NCBI GenBank assembly: GCA_016800925.1
Contig: JABCPU010000076.1
Span: 153,233 to 217,232, forward strand
Source: Suillus spraguei
Lineage: Eukaryota; Basidiomycota; Agaricomycetes; Boletales; Suillaceae
Direction: 5' to 3'
Length of the DNA: 64,000 nucleotides
The notes beneath the pieces are model-generated. The model saw only the letters and a program-made list of their open reading frames with translations, made no database searches and had not been told where the DNA came from. The translations under genes were made by a program, and so were the position numbers. Position 1 is the stretch's first letter. Each line of letters begins with the position of its first letter. Shown here in pieces: positions 1 through 11,017 of this stretch.

Positions 1-524
1 TAATAGTCTCCGCTGGGGGTACAGCATATGCTTGCTTAGCCCAGCGTTCTCGTTCGGCACCGTATTGTGCATGGTTTACTGAGTAGCCAGGCTGAGCCCA
101 GCTAGAAGGGACAGCTATATCTGGCCCAGCACTAGTAGCCACTACACGTGGTGGCGGCTGCTGAGCTACCGCTGAGAGATCACATCAGTAAATGTAAAAT
201 GGACGCGAGTATGAAATCAATCAAACCTGGTCTCCATGCAGCATTGATATTTTGCCGGATAACTTGAGCATTGCCTTGAGGGTTCGGACGCTGAGGGTTC
301 GGACGTTGAGCAGTGGGCCTCATTGATGTTGCTGCTTTGCCTTGATAGTGCCGGTGACAAGTTGCGCAAACAAAGCGCCCGCGCTGGCCAATGACGATTG
401 TCGCAATGTAGAAACATGGATCTCCCTTCAAAATCTTTGCAGCACAGGCAGAACGTTCACAAATGAGATCTTCTTTGGCAAACGCATCTTCAGTGAACTG
501 TGACGCAAGTTCGTAGGAGGCCAT
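1..524 (-). CDS. Partial gene: Cys/His-rich N-terminal protein (runs off the left edge)
   Basis: Minus-strand gene beginning at the ATG at 524. Exon 1 (227-524) and exon 2 (171 to beyond position 1) are joined across a 55-nt GT-AG intron (172-226) in matching phase, giving WRP-AVAQQPPP. The N-terminal 60 residues carry spaced cysteines and a histidine (CERSACAAKI, then FVCATCHRHY), suggesting a small metal-binding fold. A Pro/Asn/Gln-rich linker with a doubled RPNPQ motif follows. From memory, similar N-termini in Boletales precede an alpha-type kinase domain, but that part lies outside the window, so this is only a suggestion. No lesion is seen in the part present. Confidence 0.55.
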
Positions 525-677
525 GAATGTTGAAGGTGTGAGACGAGGACAGACACGATGAAGGTGCGAGAAACAATATATTTCAATGCAGGATTAAATA
601 CGGTCAGTCGCTCAGAACGAGCGGTCAGAGCCTCTGTGGCCATACTACCTAGTTAGCAAAATGAGAGCACATCTACC

Positions 678-757
678 GGACCGTCAGTAACTCAGAATGA
701 GCATCCAGATGGTGAACGGACCGTCAGTAACTCAGAATGAGCATTCAGATGGTGAAC
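678..757. repeat. Tandem 40-bp direct repeat, two copies
   Basis: Positions 678-717 and 718-757 are head-to-tail copies differing at one base (catCcagat versus catTcagat). Shorter fragments (gaatgagtgagactaagctagagc) recur just downstream near 767-830, so the whole 600-840 stretch is repeat-derived. No coding function is visible. Confidence 0.85.
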
Positions 758-922
758 AAGTTACTCGGAATGAGTGAGACTAAGCTAGAGCACCAACAGA
801 ATGAGTGAGTGAGACTAAGCTAGAGCGCCAAGTGAGAACACGTACTGGAGCCTCTGAGCATGTGGTGAAGCCGGAGTGGTGAAGCCCGAGGTTGTTTGCG
901 GCATCAATGGGGCGATTTGCAT

Positions 923-1268
923 GGGAGGATTGAAAGAGGGAGGATTGAAAGAGGGAGGATGATGAATTGAAAGAGGGAGGATGAAAGAGCGCCATAAACC
1001 TCTGTGATTTGATGAACGAAAGAGGCGAGGCATGTAAGTGGTGTGAGGTTTGCGGCATGAAAGAGGCGATCTGCAGTTTGCGGCATGCACCAGCACAGCT
1101 TGCACAATATGAAAGGGGCGATCTAACACCAATGAAAGGCATGGAAGTGCGGCATGAAAGAGGCGATGCGCAATGCGCATGTAATCCGGCGATCTAACAC
1201 CAATGAAAGGCACATGGAAGTGCGGCATGAAAGAGGCGATGCGCAGTGCGCAATGCGCATGTGATCCG
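923..1268. repeat. GA-rich 15-bp tandem repeats and a 71-79-bp direct repeat
   Basis: A 15-bp unit (ggaggattgaaagag) is repeated from about 924 to 987. Further on, 1119-1189 and 1190-1268 are two copies of a longer unit containing ggcatgaaagaggcgatgcg. The second copy has two small insertions. Minus-strand ORFs across this stretch are translated repeats and are not called as genes. Confidence 0.75.
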
Positions 1269-1505
1269 AGGAGTCGGCGAGGACCTTAACTGCACAACTT
1301 GAAGTCAGAACAAGGTAAGTCTTTTACAGTACCTATGGACATACCTTGCAAGTTGAGTGATATCCGAGGACCTTAACCAGTGCGCAAGTCAGAACTTCAT
1401 CAGAAGTTCAGAACAAGGTAAGTCGGAGGCTTTACTGTGACTTTACGGAGATAATAAATATAACAGCATCGTAAAGTGGGACCATACCGTCCTGCACCCC
1501 TTATC

Positions 1506-3441
1506 ATGCCCAACCAGCATAAACCAACACGTAAGTGTGGCGCATTCGCTTCAATACCACTCCCTGACTTTGATCTTCATCCTAGCCCCTTAGATGAACT
1601 CGCGCCTCATATACTACGCTATTGGAAGACACGGCTCAACGACAAAGAAATCGTCCAGGCCTTACAAAAACATTTCAATACAGAACGCTACGGTATCGGG
1701 TACGTATACGATATTTATGATTAGCTGACTTAATTGCTCATAACTATCCTAGACTCACAAAGTTTCGTCAAATCCGTGTGGACATGGGCCTTGAACGGTC
1801 TCGCCGGCAGGGTCACACTATAGAAACAATCCACGAAGCTGTGACGGATCTTCGCAAGATGTACCCTCACGCCGGAACACGAGAGATGATCAGTCTGCTC
1901 TTTCACGAAAAGAGTATGAGTGTATCTAGGTAATTTTGTCAAGTTGATCTGTTTGTCAAAGACTGACATCGCAACCGTGACTATAATAGATCAGTCATGA
2001 TGTCTTACTTCGCTGCCTATGAACCAGAACTCGTGCGACAACGTAAGGCCAGAAAATTGAAACGAAAGCGCTTCTGGGCAGCTGGCGTTAACGATCTCTT
2101 TGCCGTTGACCAGCACGACAAATGGCTCAGATTTGGGCTCGGTCTTCACACTGGAATCGAGCCGTTTTCAGGGCGGATAATGTGGATCCGAGTTTGGCAT
2201 TCTAACAGAAACCCACAGTTAATCCTCAACTACTATCTCGACACAATCGCAGAACTTGGCCGTGAGTGATATGCCATTTGTAAATACTTCACTGACGCAA
2301 GTGCTAGATATGCCGCTGATCACTCAATCCGATTTAGGGTCCGAAAATTATGGCATTGCGAACGCGCAGACGCTTCTTCGCCAGCGCTATGACCCAACCC
2401 TGCAAGGAACTCTGCAACATCGTTGGATGCGCACGAAGAAAAACGTAATGCCGGAAATCACTTGGTCACAACTCCGGCGTAGGTTCACACCTGGCTTCGA
2501 GAATTTGCTGGACGAAGGTGTCATTGAGGGTTGGTACGACTCAGCGGATACTCTCCAAATGTACGTAGCGCTTGTCTTATGGTCCTATGCCCTTATATGT
2601 CTTGTTGTCTTCTAGGATGATTTTTCGTTGGGTTTTTATACCCTGGCTGCAGCAGGAGCTTGACGCTTATAGAGACCGAGTGAACAATTCCGCCAAGAGG
2701 CGTGACCGCAACAAGGTATCTACTTATTTCTGTCTCATTAAAATGTGTGCTTACAATCCCCCTAGGTACTCCCACACGGTGTCCCAACTCTTATCTACCA
2801 TTCTCCCGAAGATTTCGGAGCATTGGATTTCAAGGTATTCATTTGCACAAGTGACCGCACACAAAGGCTTACTTGACTATGCCAACTAGGTTTCTATAGA
2901 TCGCGAGGGCATCGACTACGTTCGCAATGTCTATATCGATGCTTCCAACCCGGTATTCGACCTTGTCCCACCTATGCTTGGCAACTTTATCGAGCATTGT
3001 TATGATGCAATGGGGCGCCCTGCAGTGACTCGGTCATCAGTTTGGACTGTATATAGGAATGTGCTGTCTGCTGTACAGCTTGCAGAGAACCCACATCCCA
3101 ACTTACTACTGACTCGGACGGAAAATGAAGGTGCCGCCACCGGTGCATTGACATTGATCAGTGGCCATGCCGATTTACCTTTCAACGAGGAACCGGATGA
3201 CATGTATTACATGGGTGGCGTGCGTGGAGGATTGGGCCTAGGTACGACGCAAATCTCCTTTAATCAATTATATACTGACGAGGCCAAAGGTGATTCTCAC
3301 GTCCACAACTTAAACGCTCTAGCCGAGCTGGATGAACCTGATGTTCCATTGGATGGCAGTTCTGCGGGTGTTGGACCCTTAATTGTTTGGCAATTTTCGA
3401 GTGATGAGTCAGAGAATGATGGCGCAGTGGATGAATGGTGA
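1506..3441 (+). CDS. Integrase (rve) core-domain protein of a DNA transposon, 7 exons, intact
   Basis: Seven exons join in phase: 1506-1699, 1753-1929, 1990-2261, 2308-2560, 2616-2715, 2766-2834, 2890-3441. They give an uninterrupted 538-aa protein. The first residues (MPNQHKPTRKCG) and the blocks FWAAGVNDLFAVDQHDKW, TQSDLGSEN and KRRDRNKVLPHG match a large Agaricomycete integrase-catalytic-core family. The aspartates in AVDQHD and TQSD are candidates for the first two acidic catalytic residues. The C-terminus is acidic and degenerate, as is usual in this family. All introns are 46-60 nt with GT-AG ends. I chose the ATG at 1506 because family members start there; an in-frame ATG lies 30 nt upstream. 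Element ends were not found. Confidence 0.85.
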
Positions 3442-4182
3442 TATTCGAATTGTGTTAGTGTACTTCGTGACTGGACCGTCGTTTTCGAGGTTGAAATTAT
3501 ACTTCGTAGTCACTTGTTTTACTAGGTGCAAATACTGGGTTGGCTCCAAGGCGTGTCTGGAGTCCCGTCGAAACTTTTTGCCTAATAAGGCAATGCACGT
3601 GAGCACGGTGCTCTGGCAAATGAGCACGGTGCTCTGGCTTTCCATAAGATGGACCATGGCGATGCCATCGAGGCTCTTCTTATGGGAAATATGTGTCATA
3701 CATGATAGAAAACGGGCGCTGGCTAGATAGAACGAACTCTAGTGAGTTCCCTAGTCGAGTATAAGAGACTGGGGAAAGCGAGCGAAACTTTAAGGTAACT
3801 CCGCTGGCGTAGCGCTAAGTGAATGAGTTGTCTGGGTCAAACGAAAGGGTAACTATGTACTACATTGGCGGGTTGATTTCCAACAACACATACATTTCCG
3901 CACTACCCCATGCTCAAACATTCGGCGGAAAATTTTCTTTGCACACATGTTGCATCAATCATCGCCATCAAGGTCCCAGTAACCGACCCCCTTGATTTTA
4001 TTGCCTGGCCTTAATACTTCCCGTCCTGTAACATGCATGTCCTATATTGGCTACAATATACTGCTATAGGATTATCCTGCATGTATTTTTACCGTATAAA
4101 AGAGCCCGGCGGACGATAAACAAGCTATCAAACAAAAGGCGTAATGATCATCTCACCACCTTAAGTCATCCTGCGAGCCCCG
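3442..4182. other. Intergenic, no gene recognised
   Basis: Follows the integrase gene. It contains a doubled near-palindromic word, gagcacggtgctctggc, around 3601-3640. No open reading frame with family resemblance is visible. It may include the 3' end of the transposon that carries the integrase gene. Confidence 0.5.
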
Positions 4183-5850
4183 TCACCATGCCATAAAATC
4201 CCGAATTAAGGCCACCACAAGAGGAACAAATACAGATGTGAATAGTGGCGTATACACTACATACTTATGCTTGGCCGAAAAGTACAACAATGCCAGCATC
4301 CCAGGATTAGGGAAAGCGCGTGATGCCATAGATAATGCCTTACTGGACCATCGCAGAGCAAGCGCCGGTGCGATAGGCGTGCATTGTTTGAGCAGTCTTC
4401 ATTAATACGACATTAGATGCAGAGCATACCTCATGGAGCGATGCAAGGGTATGTAGGACATCATCTCGTACCACTTGCCCAACAGGCATGCTGTTGATCT
4501 GATCCACGAGCTTCACGATGCTAAGCAATGTGTCCTGACTGCCTTGCACGACACTGGAGCAGTATCTAACTGCCAGTTGGATATAACGGAACTTTCTTCT
4601 ATGCTGAAGCCGAGGGGAACGGGTGGCACGCCTAAAAGGGGCAGCCAGCTGGGTGGCAAAGTTGCGGAAAACTGGCTTTAGAATATCATATACAAGATGC
4701 AACGAGGAACTGAGTTCATTGTTGAGGATAAAAATACTGCCCCATTGAGGCAAAAGGAAGGAGCTCTGATTTGTTGAACGACCTATCGATGAGTCAGAAA
4801 CGTCCAGAAGTGAGTACACGCGACACTTGGCTTCACTGTCAATAATGTTCGTGGGTGAGTGGGGGTCTCAGAGGGAGCGAATAGAACAAAGTGGAGGACA
4901 AGATCATTCGAGACGCTGGATGCTACGATAACTGGTTAGGTGTTGACAGCGTCAATCACAACACAGTACTGACCAAGTATCCATTCGGCAGAGTCGATGA
5001 ATGCCGCCAAGTCTTCTCGAGTAAGCCCAGAGACTTTAGTGTCACCAAAGGTTATGCGTTTCGGCTCAAATGCTAATGGAACATAATACTGGACTTGACT
5101 TTCAACCATAAAATTGTCCAAAATGGAGAGTCGAGATATCAGCGGGAATGAATTCTGGCAAAGCGTCTTTAGAGTCGGTCTCGAAATAAGAGGAACATCA
5201 GGTTACCTGTGAGCGCAGCTTCCACATGCCATGTCTCAACAAATCGATTGGAGGTTGCATCTTCGTTTAGCAGCGTAAAAGCGGGACGATAGTGATCCGA
5301 GTTGTTGGACAACACGCTGCGAATGTGAAGTGCTTGACTCTGGAGAAACGATGAGGTCGACAATATAGAGCTTAATCTCGTTGCTAATGTAAGAGCAGTT
5401 GGCTTCATTTTAAAATATCGTACTCTTATTGACTCACCTGACTGGGCATCGGTCTTGCTCACCCGCAAGTGTCTTGAATGGGCAATTGAGGTCTGTTCGC
5501 CAAGAACAATTGTATACAGGATAGATGCTACTACAGTAACAAGTCAAATTGTCCTGTCCGCTAATACAATTTTCGTGAGTGCACATACCTTCATTATTTC
5601 TGTCTTGTAGGCGTAGGCCAACGCCTCTCCACCTTCCATATTGATTTGTCACGAGTAATGCTTGGGCTTGAGAGTTTAGGCTGTGATTTTGTTGGCTAAT
5701 GGACGCATCAAAGTGAACAGCGAAAGGAAAAACGATGTTACTCTGAACTTATGATTGTACTTGACTGTTTGGAAGTGTTTGAATACCAATATCGATAATC
5801 GACCCGCAGATGGGGGTCGGAGTTTCAATTCTTCATTGCTACAGACAAGT
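4183..5850 (-). pseudogene. PIGS: PIG-S-like (GPI transamidase subunit) gene, frameshifted and N-truncated
   Basis: Reading the minus strand downward: ASILYTIVLGEQTSIAHSR, then FTLLNEDA, then VESQVQYYVPLAFEP with TREDLAAFIDSAEW, then NDLVLHFVLFAPSE, then FLLPQWGSIFILN, then IVKLVDQINSMPVGQ. The end is GMLALLYFSAKHKYVVYTP followed by a hydrophobic segment and the stop at 4183-4185. These match the ordered landmarks of PIG-S/Gpi17, a lumenal-domain subunit of the ER GPI transamidase flanked by two membrane spans. Several joins have good GT-AG introns (for example around 4945-5000). The reading frame also changes near 4630, 4830 and 4350-4420 with no plausible intron. The N-terminal membrane span was not found. 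I therefore call a decayed copy; indel errors in the sequence are the alternative. Confidence 0.7.
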
Positions 5851-6238
5851 TATGGCACTTACTTATTTTGCCTCAAGCGTTCACTGCGACTGAGCGTCTT
5901 CGTTCCTAGTTGCATAAAAGTTTAAACATCCATGTTCGATAACTGACCTTCACTTGCTTACAGATAGTTTTACAAATATTCATATCACCACGATGCGCTA
6001 GGCTAATTTTCAACCCGAGTTCTACTACCTGTGGCAAGTGTTGCAGCATCTTGGAGGTTCCAACACTTTCAAGCATGACTTCTGCAAGCTATGAAACTTC
6101 TACTTGTGCTAATCCTTCACCTGCACATGATATACAGCGTTCTCTAGGTGGCAATTTGTCGTCTGTATACGACGTAAGTTCTCGTGAGGGTCGTACTTTC
6201 TCGGGTCGTTCAAATACCCTTTTATTAGTCACCCTATC

Positions 6239-7560
6239 CTACTGCACGTCGAAGATCTCCATCTTCGAGGAGATACGGCCTGTATGATAGTTATGTCCCC
6301 CGTGGGTGACCTGGCTATCGTAGTGATGATCATCCGAACATTTACAGGCCAAATACATAGAGACCACTGACCAGAACGCTACAGCAGCCGTAGTCCATCC
6401 CCAGATCGTTACGACCGGTCTCGATCTATGGAATTGCGCTTCTAGGATTCCAGTTCCCGCTGGCAGTCCTCTTGGCGAAATCAAAGATCCTCTACAGAAA
6501 AGACCTCGCAGAGATACTATGGCAGAGTGCATGTTTGAGCCATCAGATTCCTGGAAGCAATTACACGTCGATCGATCCGGCCTATACAAAGTGTTTGCCC
6601 GCTTGTGTCACTTGGTATTTTCTCACGACGTTATGGTATGAGCAACGGCGACAAACCTTGGCACTGGCTGCTCTTTTTGACTCAAACTGGCCGCATGCTC
6701 CACAATCATTTACCTGACTGATTACAATTCGTTCACGGCCTCATACGTTGCAACTGCAATGTGCCTAAAAATTGAAAGCGGAGAAATTACCGATGAGAAC
6801 AGCCTTGCCGATCGAACAGATTCTGAGACGAGAAGGCCGATTCTGATACGCTCTATGTATACTGCAACTGAGTCTAATCATGATGAGGAAAGAGGAACAA
6901 TGACTGAATGTATTGTAACTGACTTTCGCAGTTCCCGTTTGTAGCTAAAAAGAAACCGGCCGCACATGCAGCACATTGAGTTCCGTTTGACGCCGAGGTC
7001 CAACCACTAAGACAGGTACACTGTCCGTTAGCGCCACATTCGCCATTGATACAATTGCAACTCGATGGCAGGTTTGACACTACTGGCACCAAGCAACGTC
7101 CCGTGCCCGAGATTCCATCATCGCATGAAGTACACCCTGACGGACAGGCCTGACACTCCGGTCCGAAGAAACCAGACGAGCACGCCTCGCAAGATGAACC
7201 GGTGAATCCGCTTGGACATTGACACGTCCCATAAGAGGAGCAAATGCCATCTCCGGAACAAACCGGCGAACAGGATGACAATTGCAGGTTGAGCAACGAC
7301 AGGAACCCTGAAGCGCTCGCAGGGAGCTGGCTGACATCAGGAATAGAGTTCCACAAAATGACACGGCTGTTCCTGACAGGTAATAGCCAAAGCGAAGCTT
7401 GGAAGGGAGCTCGACAGTGTGATACGGCATGGGAACATTCTGGTGAGACGAGTCCTTTTTGGCCAAAGATAGTTTTGCAGGACAATTCACAGTCCTGAAC
7501 AGACCTAGAAAATAGTCGAGAATGAGCCAAGTGATGCAGGTAGCGACTAACTGCGCTAAT
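6239..7560 (-). pseudogene. Cys-rich EGF/furin-like repeat membrane protein, degenerate
   Basis: The minus-strand frame across 6940-7330 encodes clear EGF/laminin-like modules: CSPVCSGDGICSSYGTCQC, CEACSSGFFGPECQAC, PSGCTSCDDGISGTGRC, CNCINGECGANGQCTC. They are preceded by WNSIPDVSQLPASASGF, which resembles the region before the repeats in Agaricomycete cell-surface proteins of this type. Towards 6250-6490 a hydrophobic stretch (TTAAVAFWSVVSMYLACKC) could be a membrane span. The repeats expected between 6490 and 6870 are not readable in one frame. The N-terminal part switches frame near 7330-7490. Function is unknown; a surface or secretory-pathway location is inferred from the Cys pattern. 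Confidence 0.55.
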
Positions 7561-7650
7561 GACCCATGAGAAGATCGAATTGCTTCGAATCCAGGCCGGA
7601 CGGCTGTAAGACAAAGCCAGTTATCGTCTTAGTTGGAAGAATCGAGAACA

Positions 7651-8420
7651 TCACCTTCCTTGTGTACCAATAGAACTAACACGTTCAGCCGTTGGCTTCA
7701 AAGAGTACACACCGCAATACGATGCTGGGATGCGCAAGCTTCCTCCGATATCAGAACCAATGCCCAAGGCGGATCCGTCCATGGCAAGCAAAGCTCCCTC
7801 TAGTGCCAGACGTTGTTGATATTCACAAGCATATGACGAACCTCCACCAGAGCTGCCTCCGCATGTATACTTGTTGTTCCATGGGTTTGTCGTGCGACCC
7901 CAGAGAGGATTAGAGCATTCGAACGCGAGCATTGTCTGCGGTACATTGGTCTTCACGAAGATGATGGCACCAGCAGCTCTGAGTTGAGCAACGACCTACA
8001 GGTAATGATAGAGAGAATGGGTGAATGTGATAATAAGGACATGCGCAAGCGTCTTTTTTGCCTGGGTTGTTGGCCCATGCTGTGAACCCAATGGTCGCGT
8101 CGTATCCCTCGATCTGGTCTACAGCAAAGTTCAAAAACGTATTGGTTGCACATGGAGCGATGTAAAATTATCTTTGACGCTGACTGGAACACCATGAAAA
8201 GGTCCCCGCAGTGTTTTTGTGCTCGCAAACTCTGCATCAAGCTCCTTTGCTTGCTTTCGGGCGTCCTCATATAGGACTGTGAAAGGTGTTAGGATGGAAA
8301 TACCAGAAGAGAATTGGCGAATCTACTCCCCTTCTGTAAGACAGTTTACCTTGGCCTGAGCTATAGCAGAACGCGCAATGTATGCCTCAAGGACTTCGGA
8401 AGACGTCCATTCTCCTTTAG
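7651..8420 (-). pseudogene. Amidase-signature hydrolase, truncated after the active site
   Basis: Minus-strand exons read TSSEVLEAYIARSAIAQAK (about 8345-8410), RKQAKELDAEF with GPFHGVPVSVKDNF, GYDATIGFTAWANNP, then TNVPQTMLAFECSNPLWGRT. After a 42-nt intron come GGSSGGEG and GIGSDIGGSLRIPA. The catalytic Lys (VSVKDN), cis-Ser (GGSSGG) and nucleophilic Ser (DIGGS) of the amidase signature family are all visible. The protein then ends at about residue 220 (7651), whereas amidases of this family usually exceed 500 residues. The sequence next to it belongs to the EGF-like gene, so the C-terminal half is missing. The intact enzyme would hydrolyse an amide; the substrate is unknown. The N-terminus was not resolved, and a transposon lies just upstream at 8551. 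Confidence 0.75.
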
Positions 8421-8552
8421 CCATCCTTTGCACAATTTCACTAGCTACAGAGGTCACATCACAGCACCTACTGGAAGCATGACGCGAGTTTTTCGCATTT
8501 AAGAGAGAAATGCAAAGGGTTGAATGGCATTGCTTTGATTGATGGTACGATA

Positions 8553-8592
8553 CTATGCCTCACGGTGGAATCGTCACCCCCGAAAGTCGTCA
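8553..8592. repeat. Left terminal inverted repeat
   Basis: Exact reverse complement of 9821-9860. The TA immediately outside (8551-8552) is taken as the target-site duplication. Confidence 0.92.
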
Positions 8593-8842
8593 CGACCTAA
8601 ATATCTCACTCAATTCTTACCTCTACACACAATTCAGAACTTGAGTCGATGTTTCTATCATGCACCTTTCATTGCGAGGTTGAACGATCAATTTTTATTA
8701 AGAAACGGTGAAGTTCATTGAAAGCCGTCAAAGTCACGCTGGTGACAGCCAGCCGAGCGCTGCCGTGGCGGAGTTCTAAAAAATACTACCACTGGCTGTT
8801 GACTGGCTGTGACGACTTTTCAGTGAGCTGACACATTCAGGC

Positions 8843-9736
8843 ATGGTTCGCCCAAAAGGCAAATCACGAGAGTCGCGTGATCCCACTTATGAGCAGCGGA
8901 TCCAGACTGCCATCCAGGGGATTACAACCAAGGTCTACAAGACCATCAAAGAAGCCGCATTGGCCAATAATGTAAGCTAGTATTTTGCCCTCTCCGAGTC
9001 ACTGTTTTAATAACTCTCATGATTTTATCAAACTAGATACCTCGCACAACTTTGGGTGAACGGTACTCAGGGGAACATAAACCATGTCGCGAGGCACATG
9101 TAGGTCAGCAGATCCTCACGCCTGCACAAGAGCAGACCATTCTCGACTGTCGAGCACGACATCACAACGAAAACCTTTGATGCCTTATCTTCTTATCGAC
9201 TCAAGGATGATTTTATCGCCATTGCTGGCGCTCTGGGGCTTTCTCGCAAGGGGACCGTTGCAACTCTCACTTCGAGAATCAAGGAGTACATTGCCGACCC
9301 ACCTAATGCTCATCTGGCCAACAACCCACGATTTTCAGCTCTGTTTGGCAATGGCAGAACGCGCGCGAGAAACGCCACATCAGCAACTGACAATTCAACT
9401 ACCATCAGCGCTGCACCCATTGAAATTCCACCCATTCCAGCACTACCTGCCAATAGCTCTCATTATTCTTCTCGCGAACATCCTAATGATTCTAACATAA
9501 ATAGTCCTGATCCACGCCATGAAATACCTTACAATCCTCCTGTACATCCAACTCGCAGCAACATACCAGCATCTCAGCAATTTTCCGGACATTTTACTTC
9601 ACACCAGCATCAAGTTCATTTGCCTCATCATGGACCACATAGTTCTCATTCTCATGAAGCATTTCCTGCACCATACAGCCATTATAATTACAACCACATC
9701 CCCTACAATACTCCACGTCACACCAACCAATCATAA
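8843..9736 (+). CDS. HTH (psq-type) plus SAP-like protein of the TA-flanked element, one frameshift
   Basis: Exon 1 (8843-8971) begins MVRPKGKSRESRDPTYEQ and continues in a helix-turn-helix pattern (AIQGITTKVYKTIKEAALAN). A 65-nt intron (8972-9036) leads to IPRTTLGERYSGEHKP and ILTPAQEQTILD. This is the usual N-terminus of fungal Pogo/Tc1-like transposases. The frame changes by one base near 9150 and then encodes FDALSSYRLKDDFIAIAGAL and TLTSRIKEYI, resembling a SAP-type DNA-binding helix pair. A Ser/Pro/His-rich tail runs to the TAA at 9734-9736. No DDE domain is present. Either the gene has lost one base near 9150 or an unusual splice bridges the frames. Confidence 0.6.
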
Positions 9737-9820
9737 TTTTTGACCTGTAACAATTTTTTTAGGCGTTGCCGAGCGGAATTTGAAAGCGGCAGCAGTGAAC
9801 TGCTGTGACAAAAGTGTGAC

Positions 9821-9860
9821 TGACGACTTTCGGGGGTGACGATTCCACCGTGAGGCATAG
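9821..9860. repeat. Right terminal inverted repeat
   Basis: Exact reverse complement of 8553-8592, followed by TA at 9861-9862. Confidence 0.92.
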
Positions 9861-9862
9861 TA

Positions 9863-10630
9863 GGTGTTTGCTGCATGGCGGAGCTGGCGTGGATCCGGAG
9901 AAGGGATTATACCCAAGAATGACAGCAGGGACAGTTTCCTTTTGCGAGCAGGGACGGTAGAAGGGAAGCAGGGACGGTTTCCTTTCTGGAGCAGGGACGG
10001 CAGGGACGTGATGTAAAGAATTTTCATTTTTAAAAAAAAATGGCGGATGGGAAATAAGAAGCAGGGACGATTGACAGCAAAAGAACACTCAATGGAACAG
10101 TACCCACTCATCTACACCTTTATAGGAATACTTTTTGAGGTTTTTGAGTGCTGGCAGTGAGAGGTAACCCATAGAAAAAATCCCACTCTGCCACATAAAA
10201 GTATGTATTATGGTGGATGCAGCAATAGTGCAACAAGGACTACATGCGCTAGTGACGAGTACAGAGCATTACGATGTGTGCGAGTAGTAGCCATAGTATG
10301 GACCGGGCGCTGCTTGTAATTCTCGTTTGCTAAACACAAAGTCAACGCGTGAAACGAGGAAGCAGTCTATAGCCTGAATGTTGTGTTTGCGAAACGCGTC
10401 AATTATGTACCGTAGATAAGACCAGGTATGTAAGGTGCAAAGTAGCTTTGCGTATATTTACATCTGTTTTAGCAGATTTCAGATTTCACTGGGGTTCATG
10501 CACATGACTGAAGCGCATCTTGAAACCTATGAATGAAAGGGTAAGTCACAATAGGCTGGTGAGTGATACAAGGCAAGCAGATGGATACTGACAAATGAAT
10601 TGACGTGATGGAATCACTGTGACTGCAGGA
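9863..10630. repeat. Interspersed gcagggacg words, otherwise no gene
   Basis: The word gcagggac(g/a) occurs at about 9925, 9947, 9967, 9991, 10000 and 10060. The rest (10100-10630) has no ORF I can support. The minus-strand reading frames here are translated repeats. Confidence 0.6.
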
Positions 10631-11017
10631 TCACAGATAAGCGAGGGAAAGGAAATATCCATCCCCAGAGTCGCTGCCACCAAAAGAGACGGCATATCCG
10701 TAGTGGAAGACAAATGGTGCAAGGGCCCTGGTAAGTCGGAATGCCAGCAGTGGCCTCGGTATGCACACCAAACTTAACATGGCCTCCACCCCACCCCACA
10801 ATGTGCGTAATGGTAGCGGTAAATATGGGGGAAGGGTGGGGATGGAACTCATGTGTAGGGTATATTGATAAACAACGATGGTGTCGCCAACACCAAGTTG
10901 CTCAGACGAAGAACTTGGTCCACAGTAGCCGTTGAACACCCACGTGTCTGAGTCAGAGTCAGCGCTGAAGGAGGGGTTGATAACGAGTGAAGCGGCTACC
11001 GATGTGACAAATGGCAT
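10631..11017 (-). CDS. Unidentified ORF with Ser/Asp-rich N-terminus
   Basis: A 128-aa minus-strand frame starts MPFVTSVAASLVINPSFSAD. The hydrophobic start could be a weak signal sequence. It continues WVFNGYCGPSSSSEQLGVGD and VVYQYTLH. After about residue 55 the composition changes (Pro/Leu-rich), and an intron probably begins there, because another frame reads GGGHVKFGVHTEATAGIPTY. I do not recognise the family. The stop at 10631 may therefore not be the true end. It may be a real spliced gene, but support is limited to composition. Confidence 0.3.
   Translation of the reverse strand: MPFVTSVAASLVINPSFSADSDSDTWVFNGYCGPSSSSEQLGVGDTIVVYQYTLHMSSIPTLPPYLPLPLRTLWGGVEAMLSLVCIPRPLLAFRLTRALAPFVFHYGYAVSFGGSDSGDGYFLSLAYL

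Larger units (their letters stand above)
8551..9862 (+). mobile_element. TA-flanked transposon with perfect 40-bp terminal inverted repeats
   Basis: The terminal inverted repeats are 8553-8592 and 9821-9860, identical over 40 of 40 bases (outer end ctatgcctcacggtggaatc). Both are flanked by TA (8551-8552 and 9861-9862), the target duplication of Tc1/mariner-Pogo type elements. The element is 1308 bp long. It carries one two-exon gene with a DNA-binding N-terminus and no recognisable DDE catalytic domain, so it is probably non-autonomous. Perfect TIRs suggest recent movement. Confidence 0.9.

Noticed and set aside
6472..6944. Plus-strand ORFs opposite the EGF-like gene
   Set aside because: No motif; opposite strand carries the Cys-rich gene remnants.
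9084..9500. 138-aa plus-strand ORF inside the TA-flanked element
   Set aside because: Out of frame with both the HTH and SAP-like segments; Leu/Pro-rich shadow.
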